From NCBI RefSeq assembly GCF_012044895.1, contig NZ_CP050695.1:2014501-2078500 (forward strand): 64,000 nt of DNA. Reading direction: 5' to 3'. Below, in pieces: positions 1-11,810 of the stretch (within the stretch, counting starts at the first letter, position 1; each line of letters opens with the position of its first letter). Made by a program: the position numbers and the translations under genes. Origin of the DNA: Aquisalimonas sp. 2447. GTDB lineage: Bacteria; Pseudomonadota; Gammaproteobacteria; Nitrococcales; Aquisalimonadaceae. The notes beneath the pieces are model-generated. The model saw only the letters and a program-made list of their open reading frames with translations. It did no database searches and was not told the DNA's origin.

Positions 1-1
1 G

Positions 2-88
2 GTGGAGATCTGGACCCACAAGATCGGTGGTCTCCACGAAAATGACTTCATCTTCGCGGCCAAGACCAACGAACTCGCCGGAGAGTGA
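2..88 (+). CDS. phhB: Pterin-4-alpha-carbinolamine dehydratase, C-terminal end (partial)
   Basis: Only the last 28 codons are in the window; the gene begins upstream and ends at TGA 86-88. The readable tail contains WTHKIGGLHENDFI followed by AAKT, which matches the conserved C-terminus of the PCD/DCoH family (family pattern W-[TS]-H-x-I-x-G-L-x-x-N-D-F-I-x-A-A). Members dehydrate 4a-hydroxytetrahydrobiopterin in pterin recycling and are about 110 residues long. The call rests on this short segment alone. The next gene, ppk1, converges on it from the other strand. Confidence 0.75.
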   Translation: MEIWTHKIGGLHENDFIFAAKTNELAGE

Positions 89-129
89 TCGGTGGCCCGG
101 GTGGTGCGGGCGCGCCACCCGGGGGTGTT

Positions 130-2205
130 TCAGGACGTTTCTGCCAGCGTCTCCAGGAGTTCCTGCTGGGAGCTGAATGGCGCCTCGCCATCGCCGGGCC
201 GGGCGCGAAGGTAATTGCCGTCGGCCTGCAGTAGCCACGCCTGGGTATTGTCGCGGAGGTAGTACTCGAGATCGCGCAGTATCTGGTCGCGTCGATGGGG
301 CGCCTCGATGGGGAACGCGGTCTCCACCCGCCGGAAGAAGTTGCGCTCCATGCAGTCGGCACTGGATGCCCAGAGCACCGGGTCGCCATTATTGCCGAAA
401 TAGAACACGCGGGTGTGCTCGAGAAAGCGCCCGACAATGGAGCGCACCCGGATGGACTCGGACACCCCCGCTACTCCCGGCCGCAGGCTGCACATGCCGC
501 GGACGATGAGGTCAATGTCCACGCCGGCCGTGGAGGCGGCGTACAGTGCCTGAATGGTGCGCGGTTCCACCAGGGCATTGACCTTGATGATAATGCGACC
601 GCTACCGCCTGCCCGCGCATGAGCCGCCTCACGGTCAATGGCCTCGATGAGACCGTCGAACAGGGTAAAGGGTGATTCCAGCAGCTTCTGCAGACGTGCA
701 ACCTTGCCGAGGCTGGTGAGTTGCAGGAAGACCTTGTGGACATCGTCACCAATGGCCGGATCCGCGGTGAGCAGGCCGTAGTCGGTGTACAGCCGCGCGG
801 TGCGCGAATGGTAATTGCCCGTGCCCAGGTGGCAGTAGTTGCGTAGACGGCCGTTCTCCCGGCGCACCACCAGCACCATTTTGGCGTGGGTCTTGTGGCC
901 CACCACACCGTAGACGACATGGGCGCCGGCGTCCTGCAGCCGGCTGGCAAGCTGAATGTTGGCCTCCTCGTCGAAGCGCGCGCGTAGCTCGATGATGACG
1001 GTGACTTCCTTGCCCGCCCGCGCCGCTTCCACCAGGGCATCGGCAATGGCAGAGTCCGGGCCAGTGCGGTAGAGGGTCTGCTTGATTGCCAGCACCCGGG
1101 CGTCCCGGGCGGCCTCACGGACGAAGTCCATCACCGGGGCGAAGGACTGGAACGGGTGGTGAAGCAGCAGATCCTGCTGGCGCAGGAGCGCGAACATGCT
1201 GCCACTGTGGGTGACCTCCGCCGGCACGCTGGGGGTGAATGCAGGGAATGTCAGTTCCGGGCGAGAGACGCTGTCGCAGACGGCCATCAGTCGGTTGACG
1301 TTTACCGGGCCGTCCACCTGGTAGAGATCATCGGCGGTAAGCTCGAACTCCTCCAGCAGGAAGCGCAGCATGTGTTCCGGGCAGTTGGCGGCGACTTCCA
1401 GGCGCACCGCATCGCCGTAACGACGCGACTGCAGTTCGCCTTCCATGGCCACCAGCAGGTCGTCCACCTCCTCCTCGTCCACGTAGAGATCGCTGTTACG
1501 GGTGACCCGGAACTGGAAACAGCTTTTCACGGCCATGCCGGGGAACATCTGGTGGACCTGGGCGTGGATCATGGACGACAGGAACACGAAGTCGTGGGGG
1601 CCGCCGGCGATGTCCCGCGGCACCGGGATAAGGCGGGGCAGGGAGCGCGGCGCCTGGACCACGGCCATGCCGCTGTTGCGACCGAAGGCGTCCTTGCCAT
1701 CCAGTTCCACGATGAAATTCAGGCTCTTGTTGAGGATGCGGGGGAACGGATGCGCCGGATCCAGGCCGATGGGCGTGATCACCGGTTGCAGCGCCTGCTC
1801 GAAGTATTCCTGCACCCACGCTTGCTGGGCCGTGGTCCATTCGTCGCGGCGCAGGAAGCGAATTCCTTCCTCGGCAAGAGCAGGAATCAGCGTGTCATTG
1901 AGCACGGCGTACTGATCCGCCACCAGGCGGCGGGTGCGCGCGCCGATGATCTGCAGAATCTCCTGGGGAGTCCGGTTGTCGGCGCCCGCCTGGGTGGACC
2001 CCAGTTCCTCTGCCTGTTTCAGGCCGGCGACACGGATCTCGAAGAATTCATCCAGGATGGTGCTGACGATGCATAGAAAGCGCAGCCGCTCCAGCAGCGG
2101 CGTTTCTGCATCTCGGGCCTGCTCCAGCACGCGCTCGACGAACTCCAGCATGCTCAGGTGGCGATTGATGAACAGGTCCGGATGCCGGAAGTCGGAAGCA
2201 GTCAT
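130..2205 (-). CDS. ppk1: Polyphosphate kinase 1
   Basis: At 691 residues it has the usual length of PPK1, which reversibly polymerises the gamma-phosphate of ATP into polyphosphate. The N-terminus (NRHLSMLEF) is the PPK1 N-domain signature. The centre holds KTHAKMVLV, the region of the autophosphorylated histidine, then HLGTGNYHSRTARLYTDYG. The second histidine region (RFLEHTRVFYFGNNGD, then WASSADCMERN) follows. The ATG at 2205 lies four bases after AGGAG. No ppx exopolyphosphatase gene is adjacent within the window, although the two are often linked in other bacteria. Confidence 0.97.
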   Translation of the reverse strand: MTASDFRHPDLFINRHLSMLEFVERVLEQARDAETPLLERLRFLCIVSTILDEFFEIRVAGLKQAEELGSTQAGADNRTPQEILQIIGARTRRLVADQYAVLNDTLIPALAEEGIRFLRRDEWTTAQQAWVQEYFEQALQPVITPIGLDPAHPFPRILNKSLNFIVELDGKDAFGRNSGMAVVQAPRSLPRLIPVPRDIAGGPHDFVFLSSMIHAQVHQMFPGMAVKSCFQFRVTRNSDLYVDEEEVDDLLVAMEGELQSRRYGDAVRLEVAANCPEHMLRFLLEEFELTADDLYQVDGPVNVNRLMAVCDSVSRPELTFPAFTPSVPAEVTHSGSMFALLRQQDLLLHHPFQSFAPVMDFVREAARDARVLAIKQTLYRTGPDSAIADALVEAARAGKEVTVIIELRARFDEEANIQLASRLQDAGAHVVYGVVGHKTHAKMVLVVRRENGRLRNYCHLGTGNYHSRTARLYTDYGLLTADPAIGDDVHKVFLQLTSLGKVARLQKLLESPFTLFDGLIEAIDREAAHARAGGSGRIIIKVNALVEPRTIQALYAASTAGVDIDLIVRGMCSLRPGVAGVSESIRVRSIVGRFLEHTRVFYFGNNGDPVLWASSADCMERNFFRRVETAFPIEAPHRRDQILRDLEYYLRDNTQAWLLQADGNYLRARPGDGEAPFSSQQELLETLAETS

Positions 2206-2394
2206 GATGCTCCTGGGCGAAAGGAATGGGGCGACACGCTACATTGCCAGTATGACGTTTCAGTGACAGAGCAGTGGCGCGATAACCGCCTTTTTTGCGA
2301 TTTCACCACAGGCCACCGCATAATTGGCAAAAACAAGAGTGCCGCGTTCCCGAGCACCCGTGATGGGTCGTGGGGTCCGGCACGGGGAGGCAGG

Positions 2395-3810
2395 ATGCTG
2401 GAAGGGGAAACGCTGGTGCTGGTGGGCAACCCGATGCTGAATGCGCTGCTCTGGGCGATGTTGGTGGTCGTTACTGGCTACTTCGCGCGGCGACAGGCGC
2501 ACAGGGTCATCCGCGGGCTGTTCAGCGGCGTGCGGCGGTTCTGTCGGTTGCTGGCCCGCTATTGCGTGCATGCCGAGAGACACGTGCGCGCATGGACGCG
2601 CTCGCTGCTGGTGGCCCAGGCCCGACGTCGTGCGGTGGAGCGGACGGAGTGGGACCTCGGTCGGCTGCATGCGGAAATGCACGCCGAACTGGCGGATCTG
2701 CCCGCCCTGCAACAGCAGGCCCGGGATCACCTGTCCATGGTGGAGGAGGACCATCGCCGCAGTGGACCCATGCCTCCGGACGTGCCCGGCTGGCCGCGCA
2801 TGTTGGAGCAGATGGGGCCGGAGCTCGGCGCTGCGGACCCGTCGGTGAAGCGCACACTGGAAGATCTCCGCGACGGCCTGGAGCTGCAAAGGGTGGACCT
2901 GCTGGATGCCTATCGCCGCGCCACCCGTCGTCGTTACCTGCTGTTGCACAGGACCATTCCCCACTGGCGACGTGCCAGGCGTGCGCTGGAGCAGTTGAGT
3001 GATCGGCTGGATCGTCTGCGGGAGCGTGCCGACCGGGTGCTGGGCAGCATCAGTGATTACCAGGCCCTGCGGGACGAGCACCAGGTGCGTGTCGGCGCAC
3101 TGGTGGGGGCTTCCCTGTGGCGCTTTGTGTTCGCCGGTGCCGGTCTGGTGCTGGCCGCGATGGGGTTTACCGTCCTCGGGGTGTCCCTGCTTGAACCCAT
3201 GAACCTGTTGCTGGGTACGGCACCCGCGGCGGAAGGCCTGCCGGGTATGGGGTTGCTTGCGACCGTGCTCCATGTGGCGGCGCTGGGGCTGGTGGGGCTG
3301 ATGGTGATGGAGAGTGCACGGTTGACCACGCTGTTCCCGGGGATCGATGCCCTCGGCGACGGTCTCCGCGGCTGGCTGTTCTGGATCACCTTTGCCGCTT
3401 TGCTCGTGCTTGCCTGCGTCGCAGCGTTCCTGCGTCTCCAGTACGGTGGCATGACGTCCTCTGCGCTGGACAGCGCATGGGGTGCCGCGGCCGCTCCCGC
3501 CCTGCAGGCCGTGCTGGTTTTCCTGCTGCCGTTCGCGCTGATGTTCAGTGCCGTCGCGCTGGCGGCGGCAATGGCCCACGGTGGGATTGTTTTCGGGCTG
3601 GTGGTGGGGCTGGTACTCCAGATCCTGATGCTCGTGTTCCGGCTGCTCGGCAGCATGGCGGCGTTTGCCGGTGCGATCGTGGTGCAGGTGTACGATCTGG
3701 TGATCTTTCTGCCCTTGTGGATCGAGGACGCGGTGCGTCAGAAGGGTTGGCCTTCCGGCGGCGTGGCGCCCGGCCGCCGTCAACTGCCGTCGCCGCCGGT
3801 TGACCGTTGA
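2395..3810 (+). CDS. Unrecognised membrane protein with a long coiled-coil domain
   Basis: The frame is open from 2158, but that stretch overlaps ppk1. ATG 2395 preceded by GGGGAGG is the convincing start and gives 471 residues. The protein has one hydrophobic helix near residues 12-31, then about 200 residues rich in Arg, Glu and Leu with heptad-like spacing (for example LEQLSDRLDRLRERADRVL). A hydrophobic C-terminal half follows, with perhaps five or six membrane spans between about 245 and 440, and a short basic tail. I recognise no catalytic motif and no family. The layout would suit an envelope scaffold or a mechanosensitive-type protein, but that is a guess. It stands alone, divergent from ppk1, and is followed 75 bases later by a TetR-family gene. 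Confidence 0.8.
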   Translation: MLEGETLVLVGNPMLNALLWAMLVVVTGYFARRQAHRVIRGLFSGVRRFCRLLARYCVHAERHVRAWTRSLLVAQARRRAVERTEWDLGRLHAEMHAELADLPALQQQARDHLSMVEEDHRRSGPMPPDVPGWPRMLEQMGPELGAADPSVKRTLEDLRDGLELQRVDLLDAYRRATRRRYLLLHRTIPHWRRARRALEQLSDRLDRLRERADRVLGSISDYQALRDEHQVRVGALVGASLWRFVFAGAGLVLAAMGFTVLGVSLLEPMNLLLGTAPAAEGLPGMGLLATVLHVAALGLVGLMVMESARLTTLFPGIDALGDGLRGWLFWITFAALLVLACVAAFLRLQYGGMTSSALDSAWGAAAAPALQAVLVFLLPFALMFSAVALAAAMAHGGIVFGLVVGLVLQILMLVFRLLGSMAAFAGAIVVQVYDLVIFLPLWIEDAVRQKGWPSGGVAPGRRQLPSPPVDR

Positions 3811-3884
3811 GCAACCCTTGTCACGCGCGATGATTGACGCGGCCACCCGTTGCCGTACGCGTGCGTATGGTGTAAAAGAGCGGC

Positions 3885-4499
3885 ATGAGTAAAGAGACTG
3901 GTCGTCGTTCCCTGAGTAGTGAAGACTGGGCTGATGCTGCCCTGGATGCCATCGCCGAAGGTGGTGTCGAGGCGGTGGCCGTGGAGCGAATCGCGCGCGC
4001 TCTGGGGGTGACCAAGGGGAGCTTCTATTGGCACTTCGCCAACCGCGAGGCCCTGCTCGCAGCGGCGCTGGATCTCTGGGAACGGCAACAGACCGAGGAT
4101 GTGATCGCACGGGCGGAGATGGAACACGATGCCCGGCGACGGATCCACCGGCTGTTTCGCAACGCCAACGGGACCAAGCGGGCGGGGCAGCTCTACCTCG
4201 CTTTCGCCGCGGCGGCCAACGATGCGCTGGTCGGCCCGGTCCTGAAGCGGGTCAACAGCCGCCGCATCCAGTTCATGGTGGACTGCTACCTGGCCATGGG
4301 GCTGGATTTCGCGGAGGCCCGGCAGCGGGCGGTGCTGGCCTATTCGGTGTATCTCGGCACGCTGCAGATGCGTCGTGACGCGCCCGAGACCATTCCCGCC
4401 GGCCCGGAGTTCGAAGAGTACATGGATTACATCAGCATGGTCCTGATCCCGGGTTTCCTGCCGGAAGGCCACGGCCTGACGGGGCAGAAGACCGGCTGA
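3885..4499 (+). CDS. TetR/AcrR-family transcriptional regulator
   Basis: This 204-residue protein has a clear N-terminal TetR helix-turn-helix at about residues 12-60. It includes DAIAEGGVEAVAVERIARAL, then GVTKGSFYWHF and NREALL, the classic signature of the recognition helix and what follows it. The C-terminal ligand-binding part is not diagnostic of a subfamily. Its stop is 45 bases before the chalcone-isomerase-like gene on the same strand, so the two may be co-transcribed and functionally linked. The effector and target operator cannot be read from the sequence. Confidence 0.93.
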   Translation: MSKETGRRSLSSEDWADAALDAIAEGGVEAVAVERIARALGVTKGSFYWHFANREALLAAALDLWERQQTEDVIARAEMEHDARRRIHRLFRNANGTKRAGQLYLAFAAAANDALVGPVLKRVNSRRIQFMVDCYLAMGLDFAEARQRAVLAYSVYLGTLQMRRDAPETIPAGPEFEEYMDYISMVLIPGFLPEGHGLTGQKTG

Positions 4500-4543
4500 T
4501 CGACCGTCGGCAGGAACGCCGACGCCACACGGAGGAGAGAGAC

Positions 4544-5116
4544 ATGGTGTTCAGGATGCTGTTTCTGGCGTGCCTGCTGGTGAGCCCGAGTCTGGCCGCC
4601 GCCGAGGAGGCCCGGGAAGTTCGCGGGGTGGAACTGCCCCTGGAGTTGAGCGTCAGTGATACGCCATTGACCCTGAACGGAGCGGGCGTGCGTTCGCGGT
4701 TCTTCGTCCGCGTCTATGTCGGCGCTCTCTACACCGCAGAGCCAGTGAGCGATGGCGATACGGCCATCCATCTGGACAGCCCGCGCAGGATTCATCTGGC
4801 CATGCTCCGGGGTGTGGACCGGGAGACCATGGTCGATGCGCTGGAGGATGGCCTGGACGACGCCATGACCGATCAGGAGCGGGAGCGTCACGCTGACCAC
4901 ATCGAGGCCTTCAAGAACATGTTTCCCGGGGATTTCGAAGAGGGCTACCGGGGCGACATCGATGCCATCCCCGGCGAAGGGCTGGTCGTCAGCATGAACG
5001 GTGAAGAGCTTGGCCGTATCGAGAACGACGCCTTCGCGCGTTTTGTCCTGGCCATCTGGCTCGGTGAAAACCCTGCGGACAATGCGGTGAAGCGGGGTAT
5101 GCTGGGCGACAGCTGA
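4544..5116 (+). CDS. Exported chalcone-isomerase-like domain protein
   Basis: The 190-residue product starts with a signal peptide (hydrophobic FRMLFLACLLVSP, then SLAAA and a likely cleavage site). The body resembles the bacterial chalcone-isomerase-like family: LTLNGAGVRSRFFVRVYVGA early, a middle with KNMFPGDFEEGY, and a C-terminal GRIENDAFARFVLAIWLGE. Bacterial members are mostly periplasmic, and some bind fatty acids; no enzymatic activity can be claimed here. ATG 4544 follows a strong GGAGGAGAG. It directly follows the TetR gene and converges with the DsbA-like gene. Confidence 0.85.
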   Translation: MVFRMLFLACLLVSPSLAAAEEAREVRGVELPLELSVSDTPLTLNGAGVRSRFFVRVYVGALYTAEPVSDGDTAIHLDSPRRIHLAMLRGVDRETMVDALEDGLDDAMTDQERERHADHIEAFKNMFPGDFEEGYRGDIDAIPGEGLVVSMNGEELGRIENDAFARFVLAIWLGENPADNAVKRGMLGDS

Positions 5117-5131
5117 CCCTGCCGGCGGCCT

Positions 5132-5749
5132 TCACCCAGGGCGCTCTGCCGCGTGGCGGAGCGCCTGTTCCAGGATATCCATGGATGCCGCGCCCGGGAA
5201 AACGCGGCCCGAAACCACCAGTGACGGGATGCTGGTGATCTCCAGTTCCTGGGCTGCCTCCACATGGGAGAGGAACAGTTCCACGGGCTCCGGCGTTCCC
5301 CAGGCGACTTCCACCATGTCTGCGACGCCGTGGTCCTGCGCGACCGCGCGAATGACGTCCGGGTCACCGAGGTTCCGCCCCTCACCGAAGACGGCATCAA
5401 ACAGCCCCAGGTGCAGGCTCAGGAACGCGTCCCGGCGGTAGAGCTGGACTGCCTGTGCCAATAGCAGGGCACGGCGGGTGTTGACCGAGAGACGCCGCGG
5501 CTGCCATGGGAGCCCGTCATGGCGGATCATCTCCAGAAGGGTGTGATCGTCCTGCGTGGCCATCTCCATCTCGCCCAGCGCACGGCCGCCGGCAGGAACA
5601 TCCGGGTGCAGTTCGAGAAAGCGCCAGAGGATGTCCAGGTCGTGCCGTCGACCGAGCTCCGTTAATCGGTGCGTGGCCACATAGCAGAAGGGGCAGTTGT
5701 AGTCGGCGAACAGGGTCAGGGGCACCGTGCCGGGGTTCGCTTGGCTCAT
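5132..5749 (-). CDS. DsbA-family (FrnE-like) thioredoxin-fold oxidoreductase
   Basis: The start is placed at ATG 5749 (205 residues), because the frame upstream is arginine-rich without homology and would overlap the spacer to the next gene. The N-terminus is a beta strand followed by a CPFC active site (TLFADYNCPFCYVATHRL), as in the 2-hydroxychromene-2-carboxylate isomerase/FrnE branch of DsbA proteins. A helical insertion follows, and the C-terminal half has the thioredoxin-fold cis-Pro segment (TSIPSLVVSGRVFPGA). There is no signal peptide, so a cytoplasmic site is likely. The substrate is unknown. Confidence 0.9.
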   Translation of the reverse strand: MSQANPGTVPLTLFADYNCPFCYVATHRLTELGRRHDLDILWRFLELHPDVPAGGRALGEMEMATQDDHTLLEMIRHDGLPWQPRRLSVNTRRALLLAQAVQLYRRDAFLSLHLGLFDAVFGEGRNLGDPDVIRAVAQDHGVADMVEVAWGTPEPVELFLSHVEAAQELEITSIPSLVVSGRVFPGAASMDILEQALRHAAERPG

Positions 5750-5813
5750 GGTCAGGCGTCGCCTTGCTGGATTGGCGCGAGTGTACAGGTTTCGGCGTTG
5801 CCGATGCAGCCAC

Positions 5814-6926
5814 TCAACGTTCCAGGTGCAGGCTGGCCCGGCGGTTGGCGGCCCGGCCGTACGCCGTTTCGTTGTCCTCCGATGGGTTCGCTTCGCCGCC
5901 GCTGGCAATAGTGATGCGATCCGGGGCCACACCCTGGTCGGCGAGGTAATCCCTTACTGCGGCTGCCCGTGCCTCGCCGAGCCGGCGGTTGTAGTCAGCA
6001 TCGCCAGTGCTGTCAGTGTGGCCGGTGACTGTAATGGTACCGTGATCGTCCTCGAGGGCGTCCACGAACTCCTGCAGATGGTCTTTCTCGGTGCGGGTGA
6101 GGCCGGTATCATCGAACACGAAGTGCACTGGTCGGTCATCACCTTCGATGACCTGCCCGTTGTCCGGGCGCGCGTCCTCTCCGTCCGTGGTCGCCTCCGC
6201 GGGCGGGGGTGTCTGACCATGACGGGCCAGCACATCGCTGCCGGGTGGACTCGGGCGGTAGCCGGCGGACGGGGCGGGAACCACGATGGCTGCGGGGTCT
6301 CCAACCCGAGTGGCCGCCGGTGCCGCTGCGCCGGTACCGCTATCTTCCGCTGCCCGCTCTGCCGTAGGCCTCAGGTCGCCGGCGCAATCGAGATACCTCT
6401 GGTACACGGGCCGGAAGCCGGCGTTGCTTAATGCCAGCGCGACCGCTTCCCCGGGTGCGTGCCAGTCCTCGAAGGTGATCACCGGCCGTTGACCCCGCTC
6501 CAGCTCCTGGAGCGCCCGATTGGCCATGGCGTGATTCAACAGGAAGGTGCGCGGGTCTTCCAGCGCCCGGGTAAAGCCAACGCGGCGCAGGGAGCCGTTG
6601 TGCCACTCGGTGGGTTCTGACCACAGCTCCACGGTGCGGCTGTTGCGGGGCGGCCGGTGGGTATAGATACGCAATGCCTGGTCGCCGCCGGCGCTCCTGG
6701 AGAACACCGCCAGACCGAAACGGGGGAGGGGGTGAAGCAGATGGCAGGCGTCGTCGTCGCGCTCTACCGTCCACTGGGACTGTTGCAGTCCGGCATCGTA
6801 GCGGCGGTCCCACTGCAATTCGGCAGCCGCCGTGATGGTGGTCGCCAGACTGGCAAGAACCGCGATACAGCCGATCCTCAGCCGTCGGACGGATTGACGC
6901 GCGCACGTTGGACGAGTTCTGCGCAT
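5814..6926 (-). CDS. MotY-like protein: MotY_N-type domain plus OmpA/MotB peptidoglycan-binding domain
   Basis: ATG 6926 gives 370 residues with an N-terminal signal peptide (IGCIAVLASLATTITAAA). The next 140 residues start with a Trp-rich segment and contain ACHLLHPLPRFGLAVFSR. This resembles the MotY N-terminal domain, which packs on the flagellar basal body in sodium-driven motors. A low-complexity Ala/Pro linker follows. The last 120 residues are a clear OmpA_C domain (ITVTGHTDSTGDADYNRRL, then an NRRASLHL end) that binds peptidoglycan. No flagellar genes are nearby, but solitary motY genes are normal. The MotY assignment is a recollection-based match; the OmpA domain is certain. Confidence 0.8.
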   Translation of the reverse strand: MRRTRPTCARQSVRRLRIGCIAVLASLATTITAAAELQWDRRYDAGLQQSQWTVERDDDACHLLHPLPRFGLAVFSRSAGGDQALRIYTHRPPRNSRTVELWSEPTEWHNGSLRRVGFTRALEDPRTFLLNHAMANRALQELERGQRPVITFEDWHAPGEAVALALSNAGFRPVYQRYLDCAGDLRPTAERAAEDSGTGAAAPAATRVGDPAAIVVPAPSAGYRPSPPGSDVLARHGQTPPPAEATTDGEDARPDNGQVIEGDDRPVHFVFDDTGLTRTEKDHLQEFVDALEDDHGTITVTGHTDSTGDADYNRRLGEARAAAVRDYLADQGVAPDRITIASGGEANPSEDNETAYGRAANRRASLHLER

Positions 6927-7029
6927 GAGATGTCCCGATTCAGCGATATGGCGATGTAGGGGCGTTTGCCCGTCCCGAATCGGGTATCGGCAAGAGCGTC
7001 GGGAGCTTGAGTGAAGGCCGGGCAAAAAG

Positions 7030-7062
7030 AAAGCCGGCCGGGTCAGGGACCCGGCCGGCTTT
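7030..7062 (-). terminator. Rho-independent terminator of acnA
   Basis: A perfect 14-base-pair GC-rich stem (arms 7030-7043 and 7049-7062, CAGGG loop on the + strand) lies about 30 bases beyond the acnA stop. On the minus strand it is followed by TTCTTTTT. This is the clearest intrinsic terminator in the window. Confidence 0.92.
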
Positions 7063-7089
7063 GGCTAAGGACGTTGCGGTCCGGTGAGC

Positions 7090-9822
<2,733 letters not shown>

Positions 9823-10041
9823 TCTGCCTCCCAGTGTTTACCAGTTGGTGGTGTTCCCGTCCGGTCCTGCCTGACGGCGAGCCGGGTCCATGGCGCCAAG
9901 TAGTCAAGGGGCACCGGGACCGCCCTGGACGATGCGGTGTTCTTTCGGGGCCAGAATCATACACGAAAAGACCGTGCAGTGCGGCATGCGAGGCTTCTGA
10001 TCTCTGCATTGCGGCGACCCCGGAGGCCGCCTTGATTCCCT

Positions 10042-10662
10042 TTAATGTAGCAGTTCCCGGGACAGCTGCTCGGTGCTCTGGAGCATGCGGTTGCGCCCCA
10101 GAATCAGCCGCCAGCGGCTGCCTCCCGCGTTGCGCCAGAAGGTAATGGCGCGGATGGCGGCCAGCAGCAGAGACCGCACCTGATTGACGTTGCGGGTATC
10201 CTCCAGCCACTGCCGCTCGCCCTGGATCATGACCTGGGGGCGCAGGGTGCTGACGGTGTCGCTGTAGAGGTCAGCCAGGCGTCCCAGCACGTTTTCGTGG
10301 CCGGGGTGGAAATGTTCCGCCTGGCGTCGCGCCTGTTCCAGGCCTTCCCCCAGTTGACTCAAGAGGGCACGTCGGCGCATCAATTTGCGCTCCAGGTGGA
10401 TCAGCAGCACGGCATACCGGGTCAGCTCGTTGTCCTGGGGATCGCTGAGCTGTGTGCGCAGGCGCTGGACGCCGGGAAGCAGGTGGACCTCGCCGCCGTA
10501 GGCGTCACCAACGCTGCCATCGAACGGGTTGAGCAGCCCGTTGATGCAGGTTTCGATGTCCTCGGGGTTGCCCTGGCCGTGTCGCGCGATGCGGCGTATC
10601 TCCGCCAGCGCCTGGAACAGGGCGGCCAGGGCAAGGGTCTGTTCCCGGGTCTTTGCGTCCAT
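10042..10662 (-). CDS. hflD: High frequency lysogenization protein HflD homologue
   Basis: This 206-residue all-helical protein starts at ATG 10660-10662 and shares one base with the mnmA stop, so translation is coupled. Its sequence matches the HflD (YcfC) family: an N-terminal TLALAALFQALAEIRRIA, a central LIHLERKLMRR and a C-terminal VRSLLLAAIRAITFWRNAGG. In E. coli HflD is a peripheral membrane protein known for destabilising lambda CII; its housekeeping role is unclear. The mnmA-hflD pairing is conserved in gammaproteobacteria and supports the call. Confidence 0.92.
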   Translation of the reverse strand: MDAKTREQTLALAALFQALAEIRRIARHGQGNPEDIETCINGLLNPFDGSVGDAYGGEVHLLPGVQRLRTQLSDPQDNELTRYAVLLIHLERKLMRRRALLSQLGEGLEQARRQAEHFHPGHENVLGRLADLYSDTVSTLRPQVMIQGERQWLEDTRNVNQVRSLLLAAIRAITFWRNAGGSRWRLILGRNRMLQSTEQLSRELLH

Positions 10663-11774
10663 CACTTCGCCTCGTCGCCGCTCAGCCGATGGTCGATGAT
10701 GCCGCCGCCCAGACACTGTTCACCCTGGTAGAAGACCACGGATTGCCCGGGTGTCACGGCGCGCTGGGGCTGGTGGAAAGTCACCACCGCCCGGTTGTCC
10801 TCCACGCGCAGGCTGCAGGGCTGATCCGGTTGCCGGTAGCGAATCTTGGCGGTGCAGCGCAGAGATGCGCCATCGGTGGGCGCCTCGCCGGCCACCCAGT
10901 GCAGGTCGGTGGCCACCAGGCCCGGTGAAAACAGGGCCGGGTTGTCGCCGCCCTGCGCCACCACCAGGGTGTTGCTGGTTGGATCCTTGTCCACCACATA
11001 CCAGGGTCTGCCGGCGCTGTCCGCCCGGCCACCGATGCCGAGCCCCTGACGCTGGCCCAGGGTGTAGAAACTGAGGCCCTGGTGCCTGCCTATGTGCTGG
11101 CCCTCCGGGGTCACCATGGGCCCTGGCTCCGTGGCGATGTAGCGCTGCAGGAAGTCGCGGAAATCGCGCTCGCCGATGAAGCAGATCCCGGTGCTGTCCT
11201 TCTTCTCGAAGTTGTCGAACCCTGCTTCTTCGGCAAGGGCCCGGACCTCGTGTTTTTCCATTTCCCCGACGGGAAAGAGCGTGCGCGAAAGCGCCTGGTG
11301 GCCGACCATGTACAGGAAATAGCTCTGGTCCTTGCCCGTATCGACGCCGCGGAGCAGGGTGGAGCGTCCTTGCTCGTCCCGGCCGAGCCGCGCGTAATGA
11401 CCCGTGGCGACATAGTCGGCCCCCAGGCGAACGGCGTGGTCCAGAAAGGCGCGGAACTTGATCTCGCGGTTACACAGGACATCGGGGTTGGGAGTCCGCC
11501 CCGCCCGGAATTCGCGCAGGCAGTCATCAAAGACCTGTTGGCGGTAGCGCTCGGCGAAATTCACCTGGTGCAGCGGGATGTCGAGTTGCGCGCAGACCTG
11601 GCGCACGTCGGCCAGATCCTCTTCGGCGGTACATACCGTGTCGCTGTCATCGTCTTCCCAGTTGCGCATGAACAGGCCCTGCACACGATAGCCTTCTTCC
11701 ACTAGGCGCAACGCCGCAACCGAGGAGTCGACCCCGCCGGAGAGCCCGACAACTACGCTTTCCACCTGTCTCAT
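10662..11774 (-). CDS. mnmA: tRNA-specific 2-thiouridylase MnmA
   Basis: MnmA thiolates U34 of tRNA-Lys, -Glu and -Gln. The 370-residue protein (ATG 11774; an upstream TTG would add four codons) begins with the PP-loop [16 protein letters not shown]. It carries the two catalytic cysteines in [14 protein letters not shown] and [13 protein letters not shown], and the C-terminal barrel typical of the family. It lies 36 bases after nudJ and overlaps hflD, in the same order as the E. coli hflD-mnmA-nudJ cluster. The sulfur-relay genes tusBCDE are not in the window. Confidence 0.97.
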   Translation of the reverse strand: MRQVESVVVGLSGGVDSSVAALRLVEEGYRVQGLFMRNWEDDDSDTVCTAEEDLADVRQVCAQLDIPLHQVNFAERYRQQVFDDCLREFRAGRTPNPDVLCNREIKFRAFLDHAVRLGADYVATGHYARLGRDEQGRSTLLRGVDTGKDQSYFLYMVGHQALSRTLFPVGEMEKHEVRALAEEAGFDNFEKKDSTGICFIGERDFRDFLQRYIATEPGPMVTPEGQHIGRHQGLSFYTLGQRQGLGIGGRADSAGRPWYVVDKDPTSNTLVVAQGGDNPALFSPGLVATDLHWVAGEAPTDGASLRCTAKIRYRQPDQPCSLRVEDNRAVVTFHQPQRAVTPGQSVVFYQGEQCLGGGIIDHRLSGDEAK

Positions 11775-11810
11775 AGTGCCTGTCAAGGATGATCCCGGTG
11801 TTTTCGGGAG

